NCBI GenBank assembly: GCA_012719855.1
Contig: JAAXZN010000040.1
Coordinates: 44,633-108,632 of the forward strand
Direction of reading: 5' to 3'
Source: Serratia liquefaciens
GTDB taxonomy: Bacteria > Pseudomonadota > Gammaproteobacteria > Enterobacterales > Enterobacteriaceae
DNA: 64,000 bases
Of this stretch, positions 12,554-22,036 are shown piece after piece. The notes below the pieces were generated by a model. The model was not told where the DNA came from. It did no database searches and saw nothing but the letters and a program-made list of their open reading frames with translations. Within the stretch, counting starts at the first letter, position 1. The number at the start of each line of letters is the position of its first letter. A program made the position numbers and the translations under genes.

Positions 12554-13508
12554 CGGCGATCGCCTTGAGGTATTTCTCCAGCACGATGTTTTTTCCGCAC
12601 AGGACCACGGCCACTTTTTTTCCCTGAAACTCCGGCGCCAATTTGATGGCGGCGGCTAAGGCTACCCCGGCAGCCCCTTCGATAATCCAGCGATCGCTGG
12701 CGGCAATTTGACGCATAGCCCGCTTGATTTCGGTTTCACTGACCAAGACTTTGCGGTCGATCAGCTGCTGACACAGAGGGAAGGTGATGGCGCCGGGCTC
12801 CACGCCGCCGGCAGTGCCGTCGGACAGGGTATCTTGTTCTTCCACCGGGAAAATATGGCCGGCTTCCAATGCGCTGTACATGCTGGTGGCGTTTTCCGGC
12901 CAGCAGGAAATTAGCTGTGTTTTCGGCGATAGTCGCTGCAAAACGCTGCCGATACCCGAAATATAGCCGCCGCCACCTACCGCGACAAACACCGCATCCA
13001 AATCCGGCTGTTGTTCGACCAGCTCCATGCCGCAGGTCCCTTGACCGGCGATGACTTGCTCGTCATTGTAGGGAGAGACATAAACCTTCCCTTGTTCCTG
13101 CGCCGCCTTTTCCCCTGCCTGCTCGGCATTTAGCGCATCGCCCGCCACCAGCTCTACCTGGGCGCCCAGAGCGCGAATGGTGTCGAGTTTTATCGCCGCT
13201 GCCGTCTCCGGCGCATAAACCTTGACCTCAACGCCCATCAACTTTCCCGCCAGCGCCATTGCCTGGCCGTGATTACCGCTGGAGGCGGCGATCACCCCGC
13301 GTTGGCGTTGCGCGTCACTCAGCAGCCGCAGCTTGTTGCTGGCGCCACGGAATTTAAAAGAGCCGGTAGGCTGCAGGTGGTCGCATTTCAGATACAGCTC
13401 GCAACCCAACTGCTGCGACAGCAGCACGCTGCGTTCCAGCGGGGTCACACGAACCTGTGGGCGCAATTGCTGATGGGCGGAAACAATGGCATCGAATAAG
13501 TGGCTCAT
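12540..13508 (-). CDS. PLP-dependent threonine/serine (or hydroxyamino acid) dehydratase
   Basis: A 322-residue fold-type II PLP enzyme with the cofactor lysine in TGSFKFRGASNK (Lys52), the SSGNHGQA motif and the glycine loop VAVGGGGYISGIG. It lacks the C-terminal ACT-like regulatory domain of biosynthetic IlvA, so a catabolic or small-molecule role is likely. Close family relatives include catabolic threonine dehydratase, EutB and beta-hydroxyaspartate dehydratase. It is the first gene of a two-gene unit with the cyclodeaminase-like gene. The exact substrate cannot be told from sequence alone. Confidence 0.85.
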   Translation of the reverse strand: MSHLFDAIVSAHQQLRPQVRVTPLERSVLLSQQLGCELYLKCDHLQPTGSFKFRGASNKLRLLSDAQRQRGVIAASSGNHGQAMALAGKLMGVEVKVYAPETAAAIKLDTIRALGAQVELVAGDALNAEQAGEKAAQEQGKVYVSPYNDEQVIAGQGTCGMELVEQQPDLDAVFVAVGGGGYISGIGSVLQRLSPKTQLISCWPENATSMYSALEAGHIFPVEEQDTLSDGTAGGVEPGAITFPLCQQLIDRKVLVSETEIKRAMRQIAASDRWIIEGAAGVALAAAIKLAPEFQGKKVAVVLCGKNIVLEKYLKAIADENP

Positions 13509-13680
13509 GGCGGCTCCGGTAAAAAGGCGTTTTTGTGGACTATAAAATCCAGTTTGTACTTTTTAGTATTTTTTGTAAACCCCAATCTGTCTGCGGGAAA
13601 GTGTGTCGATGGGCAATGTGAAGCCGCGCCCCAATCCGGTAAGATGGCGACTCAATGCCAGCATGCGCAGGGGAGCCGCC

Positions 13681-14961
13681 ATGAGCCATCGGGAAAAACA
13701 GCTGACTTTTGATCCACGTGGGCATCAGTTAACCAATATTAATGTCTGGACGCCGGACAGCCAGTGGCTGGCTTACGACGTGCGCCCGAACGGTGCCTCC
13801 TTCACCGGCCTGAGCATTGAGCGGGTGAATGTTGATAGCGGCGTAGTCGAAGTCGTATATCGCGCCCAACAGGGGGCCCACGTTGGCGTTGTGACCGTCA
13901 GTCCGGATGAACCGGCCCGCTATGCTTTCATTCATGGGCCTGAACACCCGGACAGCGTCTGGCATTACGATTTTCACCATCGCCGCGGGGTGATCGTCAG
14001 CGAACCCGATCGTGAGCTGGCCATTACCCTTGATGCGATGGACATCACTCCCCCTTATACGCCGGGCGCACTGCGTGGCGGCACTCACGTACACGTGTTC
14101 AGCCCGGACGGCAGCCGCCTGAGCTTTACCTATAACGACCATGTGATGCATGAGCTGGATCGGGCGCAGGACCTGCGTAACGTCGGCGTGGCCGTGCCGT
14201 TGCAGGGGGTGAATCCCCCCAAGCAACATCCGCGTGAATATGACGGCAGCCACTACTGCGTGCTGGTGAGCGAGACCACGGCACAGCCGCAGCCCGGTAG
14301 CGATCAGATTAACCGCGCCTATGAAGAGGGCTGGGTCGGGCAACGGGGTTATGTACGGCCCGATGGGCGTCAGCAGCGCTGGGCGCTGGCCTTTATCGGC
14401 GATACCCTTTCCAGCGGCGGTGAAAAGTTGCCGGAAGTGTTTATTGTGGATTTGCCGCAGGATGACGCGGATTACGCCAGGGCCGGTTCCCGGCCGCTGC
14501 AGGGGACCGAAAACAGCTTGCCTGCTCCGCCGCGTGGTGTGCGTCAGCGGCGGCTGACCTTTACCGGCGAGCGTCGTTATCCCGGTGTGGTAACCGCCCC
14601 ACGTCACTGGCTGCGCAGCTCGCCAGACGGCAGCATGATTGCCTGCTTGATGAAGGATGATGCGGGTGTGGTGCAATTATGGACAGTTTCGCCGAATGGC
14701 GGTGAACCACGGCAGGTCACTCGCGGCGAGCAGGGGATCCAATCGGCGTTCAGCTGGCACCCGCAGGGTGGCCGGATTGCGCTGGTGTGTGACAACAGCC
14801 TGATGCTGTGCGAGGTGGCCAGTGGCCGCATGCAGCGTCTGACTCAGCGGACGGCGCTGCCGCCATCGGGCGATGCTATCGTATTTTCACCGGATGGAAA
14901 CAAAGTGGCCTTTATGCGCGAGGTCGACGGATTCAGCCAGATTTTTGTGGTTGAAGCCTGA
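13681..14961 (+). CDS. yidR: YidR family protein (DUF3748), predicted beta-propeller
   Basis: A 426-residue protein close to E. coli YidR, with TolB-like propeller repeats (SPDGSRLSF, SPDGSMIACL, SPDGNKVAFM) and the conserved segments WHYDFHHRRGV and YEEGWVG. Its function is unknown. The ATG at 13681 is chosen because AGGGGAG lies ten bases upstream and the protein then starts MSHREKQLTFDPRGH like its relatives; an in-frame upstream ATG would add 26 unrelated residues. It is convergent with yidQ, as in E. coli. Confidence 0.9.
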   Translation: MSHREKQLTFDPRGHQLTNINVWTPDSQWLAYDVRPNGASFTGLSIERVNVDSGVVEVVYRAQQGAHVGVVTVSPDEPARYAFIHGPEHPDSVWHYDFHHRRGVIVSEPDRELAITLDAMDITPPYTPGALRGGTHVHVFSPDGSRLSFTYNDHVMHELDRAQDLRNVGVAVPLQGVNPPKQHPREYDGSHYCVLVSETTAQPQPGSDQINRAYEEGWVGQRGYVRPDGRQQRWALAFIGDTLSSGGEKLPEVFIVDLPQDDADYARAGSRPLQGTENSLPAPPRGVRQRRLTFTGERRYPGVVTAPRHWLRSSPDGSMIACLMKDDAGVVQLWTVSPNGGEPRQVTRGEQGIQSAFSWHPQGGRIALVCDNSLMLCEVASGRMQRLTQRTALPPSGDAIVFSPDGNKVAFMREVDGFSQIFVVEA

Positions 14962-14966
14962 TCAAC

Positions 14967-14985
14967 TGCGGGCCACAAGCCCGCA
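14967..14985. terminator. Hairpin between convergent yidR and yidQ
   Basis: TGCGGGC and GCCCGCA pair around CACAA in the 34-base gap between the two stops. It is a likely shared terminator, though no strong U-run follows on either strand. Confidence 0.5.
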
Positions 14986-14995
14986 ACTGCGTAGT

Positions 14996-15340
14996 TTACT
15001 GTGGGGTTGTCGTGGCGGCATGGGCAGGATCGCCGCTGGCGGCCAGATTCTGTTCTTCACCGCGCAAGATCCGCGCTCTGGGTGAGTCTGTGGTGCTGTC
15101 GCTGCCGGAGCGCATGTAGTCGTAAGGCAGCAACACGGTGTCCATCACCGCCGAGAATGGCAGGTCCAACGCCACCAGCGGCATCATCGCCCAACTGGTA
15201 TTGTCGTCCTTCAGCATATCCACGCTGGCACGGGTGCCAGGATAGTAACCCTGATTAGGGCCGGTATGACTCATTACGCTGGAGCAGCCGTTGGTCGCTA
15301 ACAGCATGCAACTGGTTGCTATGACTCTTATCGTTTTCAT
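14996..15340 (-). CDS. yidQ: YidQ-like lipoprotein (DUF1375 family)
   Basis: A 114-residue probable lipoprotein of unknown function. The signal segment MKTIRVIATSCMLLATNGC is followed by CSSVMSHTGPNQGYYPGTRA, the block conserved in YidQ, and by LDLPFSAVMDTVLLPYDYMR. The residues before Cys19 (TNG) are not an ideal lipobox, so lipidation is probable but not certain. It lies between yidR and ibpA exactly as in E. coli. Confidence 0.85.
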   Translation of the reverse strand: MKTIRVIATSCMLLATNGCSSVMSHTGPNQGYYPGTRASVDMLKDDNTSWAMMPLVALDLPFSAVMDTVLLPYDYMRSGSDSTTDSPRARILRGEEQNLAASGDPAHAATTTPQ

Positions 15341-15502
15341 TTTCCATCCTGCAGGGTGCTGTTCCCCAAAATCTGCTGATCTATAACATCCTCTGGATGT
15401 TTTAAAAGAAGCAAGGACCCGCTCTGTGGCGGTTGTCTCACTTTATTGTAAGGGATAAAAAAACTTTCGCCGAACTGATTGTCATTTTTTTGATCGTGGG
15501 TG

Positions 15503-15530
15503 GTTGAAATGGTGAAAGCGACCCCCATTT
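15503..15530 (+). promoter_or_regulatory. Sigma-32 heat-shock promoter of ibpAB
   Basis: GTTGAAA (15503-15509) and CCCCATTT (15523-15530) are separated by 13 bases, matching the RpoH consensus CTTGAA-N13-15-CCCCAT-T. It lies about 115 bases upstream of ibpA. The motif is seen; RpoH use is well established for ibpAB in E. coli. Confidence 0.85.
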
Positions 15531-15643
15531 TCTTATCAAGGCCAAATTAAGAATTTGCCGTAAGGGAATTCTGGCTATTTAGTCTGTCCATGATGGAAGG
15601 CTTCATTATTCAACCTCGCTGAAGTGCCTTAGGAGGCTGTTTT
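15531..15643 (+). promoter_or_regulatory. ROSE-type RNA thermometer in the ibpA leader
   Basis: The roughly 105-base leader between the sigma-32 promoter and the ibpA ATG contains CCTCGCT at 15614-15620 facing the ribosome site AGGAGG at 15631-15636. This is the arrangement of the last ROSE hairpin, where a U-C/U-G-C-U strand masks the SD until heating melts it. ROSE thermometers in enterobacterial ibpA are established. The exact fold here was not computed. Confidence 0.75.
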
Positions 15644-16057
15644 ATGCGTAACTTTGATCTTTCACCGCTTTACCGTTCCGCGATTGGATTTGACCGTTTG
15701 TTTAACGCGTTGGAGGCAGGCCAGAGCCAAGGCAACGGCGGTTATCCACCCTATAACGTTGAGCTGGTGGATGAAAATCATTACCGCATTGCCATTGCGG
15801 TAGCCGGATTTGCCGAGCAGGAACTGGAAATCACTACCCAGGACAATCTGCTGATAGTCCGTGGCGCCCATAATAGTGAACCGGCGGAAAGAACCTACTT
15901 ATATCAAGGTATTGCCGAGCGTAATTTTGAACGCAAATTCCAGCTGGCCGAGCATATCCAAATTAAAGGCGCCAAACTGGAAAACGGGTTGCTGTATATC
16001 GATATGGAACGCCTGGTACCGGAAACATTAAAACCGCGTCGTATAGAAATTAAATAA
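15644..16057 (+). CDS. ibpA: Small heat shock protein IbpA
   Basis: An ATP-independent holdase that coats aggregating proteins for later rescue by DnaK and ClpB. The 137 residues contain a full alpha-crystallin domain (about residues 35-125), with the phenylalanine-rich start [20 protein letters not shown] and the C-terminal IxI/V-like motif in RRIEIK. Strong AGGAGG site 7 bases before the ATG. First gene of ibpAB; heat control is by the sigma-32 promoter and the leader hairpin. Confidence 0.97.
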   Translation: MRNFDLSPLYRSAIGFDRLFNALEAGQSQGNGGYPPYNVELVDENHYRIAIAVAGFAEQELEITTQDNLLIVRGAHNSEPAERTYLYQGIAERNFERKFQLAEHIQIKGAKLENGLLYIDMERLVPETLKPRRIEIK

Positions 16058-16156
16058 TTCATATTTCATCGGCGAAACGTCTCGCTGGTGCAATGTTCAT
16101 GCCTGCCGACAGGGGGCAATAAAAAATTACCTCGCTTCATAGAAGGAGTTTACATC
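16058..16156 (+). promoter_or_regulatory. ROSE-like thermometer in the ibpA-ibpB intergenic leader
   Basis: The 99-base gap ends with CCTCGCT (16130-16136) just upstream of the ribosome site AAGGAG (16143-16148). The same seven-base anti-SD strand is present in the ibpA leader, so ibpB seems to have its own heat-opened translation switch. Intergenic thermometers are known for E. coli ibpB. Folding was not computed. Confidence 0.6.
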
Positions 16157-16585
16157 ATGCGTAATTACGATCTTTCACCTTTACTACGTCAGTGGATTGG
16201 TTTCGACAAATTGGCCAGTTCAATGGGCGGCCAGGAGCCACAGGGGTTCCCGCCTTACAACATTGAGAAAAGCGACGACAACCACTACCGCATTTCTCTG
16301 GCGTTGGCCGGATTCAAACAAAGTGAGCTGGATATTGAAGTAGAAGGTCCGCGCCTGACCGTACGTGGCAAGCCGACACCGCCAGAAAAACAGGTGGAAT
16401 ACCTGCATCAGGGGCTGGTGTGCAAAGAGTTCACCTTGACCTTCACATTGGCTGAGCATCTGCAGGTTTCCGAGGCCCAGTTTGAAAACGGGCTGCTGCA
16501 TATCGATCTGGTGCGCCAGGTGCCGGAAGCTCTGCAACCACAGCGTATCGCCATCGGCACCACGCCGGGGCTGGAAGCCAAATAA
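16157..16585 (+). CDS. ibpB: Small heat shock protein IbpB
   Basis: Partner of IbpA in aggregate coating. The 142 residues have an alpha-crystallin domain and start [20 protein letters not shown], paralogous to IbpA. The ATG at 16157 follows AAGGAG with 8-base spacing; an upstream in-frame start adds 23 unrelated residues. Cotranscribed with ibpA and followed by a hairpin. Confidence 0.97.
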   Translation: MRNYDLSPLLRQWIGFDKLASSMGGQEPQGFPPYNIEKSDDNHYRISLALAGFKQSELDIEVEGPRLTVRGKPTPPEKQVEYLHQGLVCKEFTLTFTLAEHLQVSEAQFENGLLHIDLVRQVPEALQPQRIAIGTTPGLEAK

Positions 16586-16666
16586 CGCTTTGAAAAACTC
16601 ATAGTTTTACCTATGCATTTCATGCCGCAGAGATTCGTTCTGTGGCCTGAAAGAGGAAAGGTATCG

Positions 16667-16696
16667 ACGGGGGAAGTCCAAACGGGCTTCCCCCGT
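16667..16696 (+). terminator. Terminator-like hairpin after ibpB
   Basis: A ten-base stem, ACGGGGGAAG with CTTCCCCCGT, encloses TCCAAACGGG. The following TGCATT is a weak U-tract. Probable end of the ibpAB transcript. Confidence 0.65.
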
Positions 16697-16809
16697 TGCA
16701 TTATGTGGCTCACCCCACAGTCGCATTTTTCCGCTTATGCCAAAATCCTTGTTAACTGTGTGACTTTAACCGCAAACCGGTTGTTAAACTTCTGGCAAGG
16801 ATGTGACCT

Positions 16810-18468
16810 ATGAGCGAAATCGCCCTGACCGTCAGTATGTTGGCGTTGGTGGCCGTTCTCGGGCTGTGGATGGGTAACTGGAAGCTGTATGGCGTAGGGT
16901 TGGGGATTGGTGGGGTACTGTTTGGCGGCATTATCGTCGGGCATTTCGCCCAGAGCTGGCAGCTCAGTCTGAATGGCGACATGCTGCACTTCATTCAGGA
17001 GTTTGGCCTGATCCTGTTCGTTTACACCATAGGTATTCAGGTCGGGCCCGGTTTCTTTTCTTCCTTGCGGGTATCCGGGTTGCGGCTCAACGGCTTCGCC
17101 ATTTTGCTGGTGCTGGTGGGCGGGGTGGTCGCGGCGGTGGTTCACAAGCTGTTTGACGTCCCGCTGCCGATCATTCTTGGTGTGTTCTCCGGCGCGGTCA
17201 CCAATACCCCTGCACTCGGCGCCGGGCAGCAAATTCTTACCGATTTGGGTTCAGATCCGGCAATGGTCGATCGCATGGGGATGGGCTATGCCATGGCCTA
17301 TCCGTTCGGTATCTGCGGCATTCTGCTGGTGATGTGGCTGATACGCCTGTTTTTCCGCATCAATATCGAACGCGAGGCTCAGGCCTTTGAAAGCAGCCTG
17401 GGTAACCAGCGCGAGCTGCTGCAAACCATGAATATCGCGGTGCGTAACCCGAACCTGCAGGGGATGGCGATCAAGAATGTGCCGCTGCTGAACGGTGAGG
17501 ATATTATCTGTTCACGCCTGAAACGCGGTGAGTTGCTGATGGTACCGGCGCCGCTCGAGAGGCTGGAGCTGGGCGACTACCTGCATCTGGTGGGCAAACG
17601 TGAAAGTCTGGAAAACGCCCGGCTGGTGATTGGCGAAGAGGTCGACGTGTCACTGTCAACGCGGGGGACGGAGCTGCAGGTGGTGAGGGCGGTGGTGACC
17701 AATGAAAAAGTCCTGGGCAGCAAAATCCGCGATCTGAATCTGAAGCAAAAATACGATGTGGTGATTTCGCGTCTCAATCGCGCGGGGGTCGAACTGGTGG
17801 CAGGCAGCAATGTGACGCTGCAATTCGGCGACATTCTCAACCTGGTTGGTCGACCGGAGTCCATCGAGGCGGTGGCGGCCATTGTCGGTAATGCCCAACA
17901 GAAGCTGCAACAGGTGCAAATGCTGCCGGTGTTTATAGGTATCGGCTTGGGGGTGCTTTTGGGGTCTGTACCGCTGTTCGTGCCGGGTTTTCCAGCAGCG
18001 TTGCGCCTCGGGCTGGCCGGTGGGCCCCTGGTCGCGGCCTTGATACTCGGGCGTATCGGTAGCATTGGCAAGCTGTATTGGTTTATGCCGCCCAGCGCCA
18101 ACCTGGCGCTGCGTGAACTGGGTATCGTGCTGTTTCTGGCGGTGGTGGGGCTGAAGTCGGGCGGTAACTTTGTCGATACCCTGATTAATGGCGACGGGAT
18201 GGCGTGGATTGGTTACGGTGCACTGATCACCGCAATCCCGTTGCTCAGCGTTGGCGTATTGGCGCGGATGGTGGGCAAGATGAATTATTTGACGCTGTCC
18301 GGCATGCTGGCGGGTTCAATGACCGATCCGCCGGCGCTGGCCTTTGCTAACGGTCTGCACCCGACCAGCGGCGCTGCCGCGCTGTCTTACGCCACGGTTT
18401 ACCCTTTGGCGATGTTCCTGCGCATCATGTCGCCACAGCTGCTGGCGGTGTTGTTCTGGGCAATGTGA
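16810..18468 (+). CDS. yidE: Putative transporter YidE (AspT family)
   Basis: A 552-residue membrane protein of the aspartate:alanine exchanger (AspT/AAE) family. Two blocks of about five transmembrane segments (residues 1-185 and 370-552) flank two RCK/TrkA-C regulatory domains (about residues 190-365). The family repeat signature appears as [15 protein letters not shown] and again near the C-terminus as [16 protein letters not shown]. The substrate of YidE is not established. It lies downstream of ibpB, as in E. coli, in its own unit. Confidence 0.92.
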   Translation: MSEIALTVSMLALVAVLGLWMGNWKLYGVGLGIGGVLFGGIIVGHFAQSWQLSLNGDMLHFIQEFGLILFVYTIGIQVGPGFFSSLRVSGLRLNGFAILLVLVGGVVAAVVHKLFDVPLPIILGVFSGAVTNTPALGAGQQILTDLGSDPAMVDRMGMGYAMAYPFGICGILLVMWLIRLFFRINIEREAQAFESSLGNQRELLQTMNIAVRNPNLQGMAIKNVPLLNGEDIICSRLKRGELLMVPAPLERLELGDYLHLVGKRESLENARLVIGEEVDVSLSTRGTELQVVRAVVTNEKVLGSKIRDLNLKQKYDVVISRLNRAGVELVAGSNVTLQFGDILNLVGRPESIEAVAAIVGNAQQKLQQVQMLPVFIGIGLGVLLGSVPLFVPGFPAALRLGLAGGPLVAALILGRIGSIGKLYWFMPPSANLALRELGIVLFLAVVGLKSGGNFVDTLINGDGMAWIGYGALITAIPLLSVGVLARMVGKMNYLTLSGMLAGSMTDPPALAFANGLHPTSGAAALSYATVYPLAMFLRIMSPQLLAVLFWAM

Positions 18469-18474
18469 GGTTTT

Positions 18475-18495
18475 GGGGCGCCTTCTGCGCGCCCC
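18475..18495. terminator. Hairpin between convergent yidE and avtA
   Basis: GGGGCGC (18475-18481) and GCGCCCC (18489-18495) pair across a seven-base loop between the two stops. On the minus strand it is followed by AAAACC and on the plus strand by ATTC, so it is a modest bidirectional terminator. Confidence 0.5.
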
Positions 18496-18504
18496 ATTCG
18501 AGGA

Positions 18505-19758
18505 TCAGCCAGCTTCCTGATGAGCACGCTCAATCTCTTCCGCCAGTATCGCCACGCCACGTTCAATTTTCTCCGGATCCGGCACGTAGTTCATCCGCAT
18601 GCACTGATGAGTATGCGGCCACTCATGCTCCAGCCCCGGGAAGAAGTAGTGGCCCGGCACCATCAGCACGCCGCGTTTTTTCAGACGCTGATACAGCAGC
18701 TCGGTGGTGATCGGCAGATCCTTGAACCACAGCCAAAGGAAAATAGCCCCTTCCGGTTTATGGATCAGGCAGCGTTCCGGCGACAGATAACGGCGGATAA
18801 TGCTGATGGTCTGTTCGACGCGTTGCTTGTAGAACGGGCGGATCACCTCGTTTGACAGCCGCAACAGGTCACCACGTTCGATCATTTCCGTTGCCATCGC
18901 CGGCCCCATGCTGCCTGGCGACAAGCTGATAATGCCGTTCATGTTGGTCAGGGCGCCGATGGTTTTCTCATCGGCGATCACGATGCCGCAGCGCGAGCCG
19001 GGCAGGCCAAGTTTCGACAGGCTCATGCACAGGATAATGTTTGGGTTCCACAGCGGTGTAGCGTCGCTAAAGATAATGCCGGGGAAGGGCACGCCGTAAG
19101 CGTTATCGATCACCAGCGGGATATTGCGCTGCTGCGCCAGTCGATCAAGCTTCATCAGCTCTTCGTCGGTGATCACGTTGCCGGTCGGGTTGGTCGGGCG
19201 TGACACGCAGATCATGCCGATATCGTCGCCGATATTCAGATGTTCGAAGTCAACGTGATACTTGAACTGGCCTTCCGGCAGCAGCTCAATGTTGGGCTTG
19301 GCTGAAACAAACAGCCCCTCGTCCAACCCGGCATCGGCATAGCCGATATATTCCGGCGCCAGCGGAAACAGCACGCGACGACGGCTGCCGTCGGCATAGC
19401 GCCCGGCAAACAGGTTAAACAAGTAGAAAAATGCGCTCTGACTGCCATTTGTCAGTGCAATGTTCTGTGGCGAGATCTGCCAGCCCAGCTCATCGCGCAG
19501 CAAATTAGCCAGCGCTTTCAGCAGGGCGTCTTTGCCCTGCGGGCCGTCATAGTTACACAGCGCCTCGGTCAGTTTGCCCTGATCGAGCATGTCCTGGCAC
19601 AGCTGTTTGAAGTAGCTTTCCATCTCAGGAATTTGCGCCGGATTACCGCCGCCGAGCATGATGGCACCGGGGGTACGCAGGCCTTCGTTCAGGTCATCCA
19701 TTAAACGGGTAATGCCCGCGTAACGGGTAAATTTGTCGCCGAAAAGTGAAAAAGTCAT
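18505..19758 (-). CDS. avtA: Valine-pyruvate aminotransferase AvtA
   Basis: A PLP enzyme that transfers the amino group between valine and pyruvate, making alanine and 2-ketoisovalerate. The 417 residues start MTFSLFGDKFTRYAGITRLM and include GGGNPAQIPEM, LTNGSQSAFFYLFNLFAGR and the PLP-lysine region SLSKLGLPGSRCGI, all as in E. coli AvtA. The ORF stays open upstream, but the extra 41 residues run through the preceding terminator and are not part of the protein. It follows malS as in E. coli. Confidence 0.95.
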   Translation of the reverse strand: MTFSLFGDKFTRYAGITRLMDDLNEGLRTPGAIMLGGGNPAQIPEMESYFKQLCQDMLDQGKLTEALCNYDGPQGKDALLKALANLLRDELGWQISPQNIALTNGSQSAFFYLFNLFAGRYADGSRRRVLFPLAPEYIGYADAGLDEGLFVSAKPNIELLPEGQFKYHVDFEHLNIGDDIGMICVSRPTNPTGNVITDEELMKLDRLAQQRNIPLVIDNAYGVPFPGIIFSDATPLWNPNIILCMSLSKLGLPGSRCGIVIADEKTIGALTNMNGIISLSPGSMGPAMATEMIERGDLLRLSNEVIRPFYKQRVEQTISIIRRYLSPERCLIHKPEGAIFLWLWFKDLPITTELLYQRLKKRGVLMVPGHYFFPGLEHEWPHTHQCMRMNYVPDPEKIERGVAILAEEIERAHQEAG

Positions 19759-19838
19759 AGGTGCAACTGTATTGTTTTTAGCAGGTAATACCCCACCATA
19801 CCGCCAGACAATTTCCGGTGCAATGCGGTTCATAAAAC

Positions 19839-19869
19839 AACCACCGGGAGTAAACTTCACCCGATGGTT
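19839..19869. terminator. Terminator between malS and avtA
   Basis: AACCACCGGG and CCCGATGGTT pair around an eleven-base loop, with one G-T pair. U-runs flank it on both strands (six T on plus, GTTTT on minus). It lies 23 bases after the malS stop and ahead of avtA, so it most likely ends malS transcripts. Confidence 0.7.
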
Positions 19870-19892
19870 TTTTAGCAGCATATCTCTCTGAA

Positions 19893-21962
19893 TTATTGTG
19901 ACCGATCGCCGACCCAGGCCACCATCAATCTATCGTCGCCGAGCCGCCGGCTGAAAGCATAGTAGTGTGCCGTTTGCTGCGACTGCTGCGTGCCGGCACC
20001 GATCGCCGGGTGACGAGCGCGGAATTGACCCAGCCGCTGCCAGTGTGCCAACAGAGGCGCTTTGACGCCCTGCAACTCACTCCAGTTCATATCGGAACGG
20101 GTCCCCTGCAGCGGATCTGAGCCGGTGGGACCCAGTTGACGGCCACTTTCATCGCCGTAGTAAATCTGCACCGCACCGGGTGCCAACAGCAACAGATCGG
20201 CAGCGCGCTGCTGCAGCGTTAGCGACCCTTTAGCATCGCTGGCAAAGAACAGCCGGGTATCGTGCGAGGAGATGTAGCTCAACACGTTGAAATCCTGCAG
20301 CTTGTCAGCCATCTGTCGGTAGGTGGCATCGATGTTGGAGAAGCAAGCCAAGGCCTGAGAAGCCTGATCCTGGAAGTCAAAATTGATCATCGCGTCGAAG
20401 CCGTTCTGGTAATAGTCGCTTTTCATCACGCCATGGCCCCAGGCCTCGCCGGTCATCCAGAAAGGGGCGTCATCCAGTGCCTGTTGTGGATGGGCGGCTT
20501 TCCACTCTGCCAGAGCTGCGGTGGCGCGCTGTTTCAATAGCGCCAGCGTTGGTTTTTCTACGTGCTTGGCGGTGTCGACGCGAAAACCGTCAATGCCGTA
20601 ATCGCGTACCCACTGGCTGAGCCAGGTGGTCAGGTAGTCGCGTGTGGTGGCGCCGGGAATATCCCGCGCGGCGGTATCGGGTTTATGGCGGTAAAACAGG
20701 GGCAGGCCACTGGCACCGGGCGCTTCAGTTTTGATGTCCGGAAGGAAAGCCAGCGACATGGTGAGATCGTTATAGCCCGGTGGATCGTAGTCACCGATAT
20801 CGGTACGGATCCAGTTTTTGCCCCACCATGAACTCCAGCCCGCTTTGTCGCTGAAGTTGATGTAATCGTTGAAGCTGTGCCAGTTTTGACCGGGGCCTGG
20901 CCGCCAGTCGCCCCAATGTTTACCCAGGGTTTTTTCGATTTCTTCCTCTTTCAGATACAGCGAACCGAATTGGAAGGTTTGCATATCCGCCAGCGTGGCG
21001 TAGCCGACGTGATTTACGACCACGTCAAACAGAATGCGGATGCCGCGTTGGTGCGCCTGATCGACCAGCGTGCGCAGCTCTTGCTCGCTGCCCATATTGG
21101 CATCGAGTCGGGTCCAGTCCAGCGCGTAGTAGCCGTGATAGGCGTAATGCGGGAAGTCTCCTTTGGTGCCGCCGCCGACCCAACCGTGGATCTGCTCCAG
21201 CGGTGAACTGATCCACAGCGCATTGACGCCGAGCTGTTGCAGATAATCCAGTTTTTGGGTCAGACCCGCCAAATCACCGCCGTGGAAGGTGCCAATCTCC
21301 TGCATGCCGTCACTGCGGCGCCCGTAGCTGTGGTCGTTGGCCGGGTTGCCGTTCTCAAAGCGGTCGGTAAGGGCAAAATACACCGTGGCGTTGTGCCAAT
21401 TGAAGGGGGCCGGTTTTTCGCTGCCGGCAGATTCCAGCAATAGCAGTCCGCCGCTACCGGCGGCAGGTTGCAGAGTAATTTTGCCCTGGCTGACCTTCGT
21501 CGTTTGGCCTGAATAGAAATCGCGTACCGATTCGCCTTCGTCAAAGGTTGCCGCGACATCAAGGGTGACCGGTTTACCGTCCCAGCGTTGGCAGGTGTGC
21601 GTGGCGGCAGCAGTGGCGGTTTCCGGTGCGGTTTTCAGACTGAGTTGTAACGTCGGCGTGCCGCTGCGCGTATCGATGCGCACCTGGTATTCCCCGGTGC
21701 GGAACAGCCGCCAGTTAACCGGCGGGCTATCGCCGCAGGGTTGCAGTGACAACGTTTGGTTCAGTTTGACCGGCGCAGTTGGCTGCCAGCATTGCTGGTC
21801 TTGGTAAATCTTCAGCGGCAGTTCGCCTCTGGGCAGCGTGGCGTGGCTGGTGAACAAGCCATCGGCGGAAGTACCGTCAAAGGCCGGGAAGCTTTGCAGC
21901 GTCCAGCTTGCCATTGCCGCAGGTGACAGCAGCATCAGCAGGGGAAGGGTCAGGCGTTTCAT
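19893..21962 (-). CDS. malS: Periplasmic alpha-amylase MalS
   Basis: A GH13 alpha-amylase exported to the periplasm, where it trims maltodextrins for uptake. The 689 residues (E. coli 676) begin with signal peptide MKRLTLPLLMLLSPAAMA. The GH13 regions are all present: DVVVNHVG, the nucleophile block GFRVDTAKH, the acid/base block TGEAWGHG and ISSHDT. The N-terminal 200 residues form the family's accessory region. MalT-box-like sequences lie upstream, consistent with membership of the maltose regulon. Confidence 0.95.
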   Translation of the reverse strand: MKRLTLPLLMLLSPAAMASWTLQSFPAFDGTSADGLFTSHATLPRGELPLKIYQDQQCWQPTAPVKLNQTLSLQPCGDSPPVNWRLFRTGEYQVRIDTRSGTPTLQLSLKTAPETATAAATHTCQRWDGKPVTLDVAATFDEGESVRDFYSGQTTKVSQGKITLQPAAGSGGLLLLESAGSEKPAPFNWHNATVYFALTDRFENGNPANDHSYGRRSDGMQEIGTFHGGDLAGLTQKLDYLQQLGVNALWISSPLEQIHGWVGGGTKGDFPHYAYHGYYALDWTRLDANMGSEQELRTLVDQAHQRGIRILFDVVVNHVGYATLADMQTFQFGSLYLKEEEIEKTLGKHWGDWRPGPGQNWHSFNDYINFSDKAGWSSWWGKNWIRTDIGDYDPPGYNDLTMSLAFLPDIKTEAPGASGLPLFYRHKPDTAARDIPGATTRDYLTTWLSQWVRDYGIDGFRVDTAKHVEKPTLALLKQRATAALAEWKAAHPQQALDDAPFWMTGEAWGHGVMKSDYYQNGFDAMINFDFQDQASQALACFSNIDATYRQMADKLQDFNVLSYISSHDTRLFFASDAKGSLTLQQRAADLLLLAPGAVQIYYGDESGRQLGPTGSDPLQGTRSDMNWSELQGVKAPLLAHWQRLGQFRARHPAIGAGTQQSQQTAHYYAFSRRLGDDRLMVAWVGDRSQ

Positions 21963-22036
21963 GGCTCTCCTTACGCGTGGCAGGAAGCGTTTTTATCGTA
22001 GGGTAATGCCCAGTGTGACGAACGATGAAAAAATAG

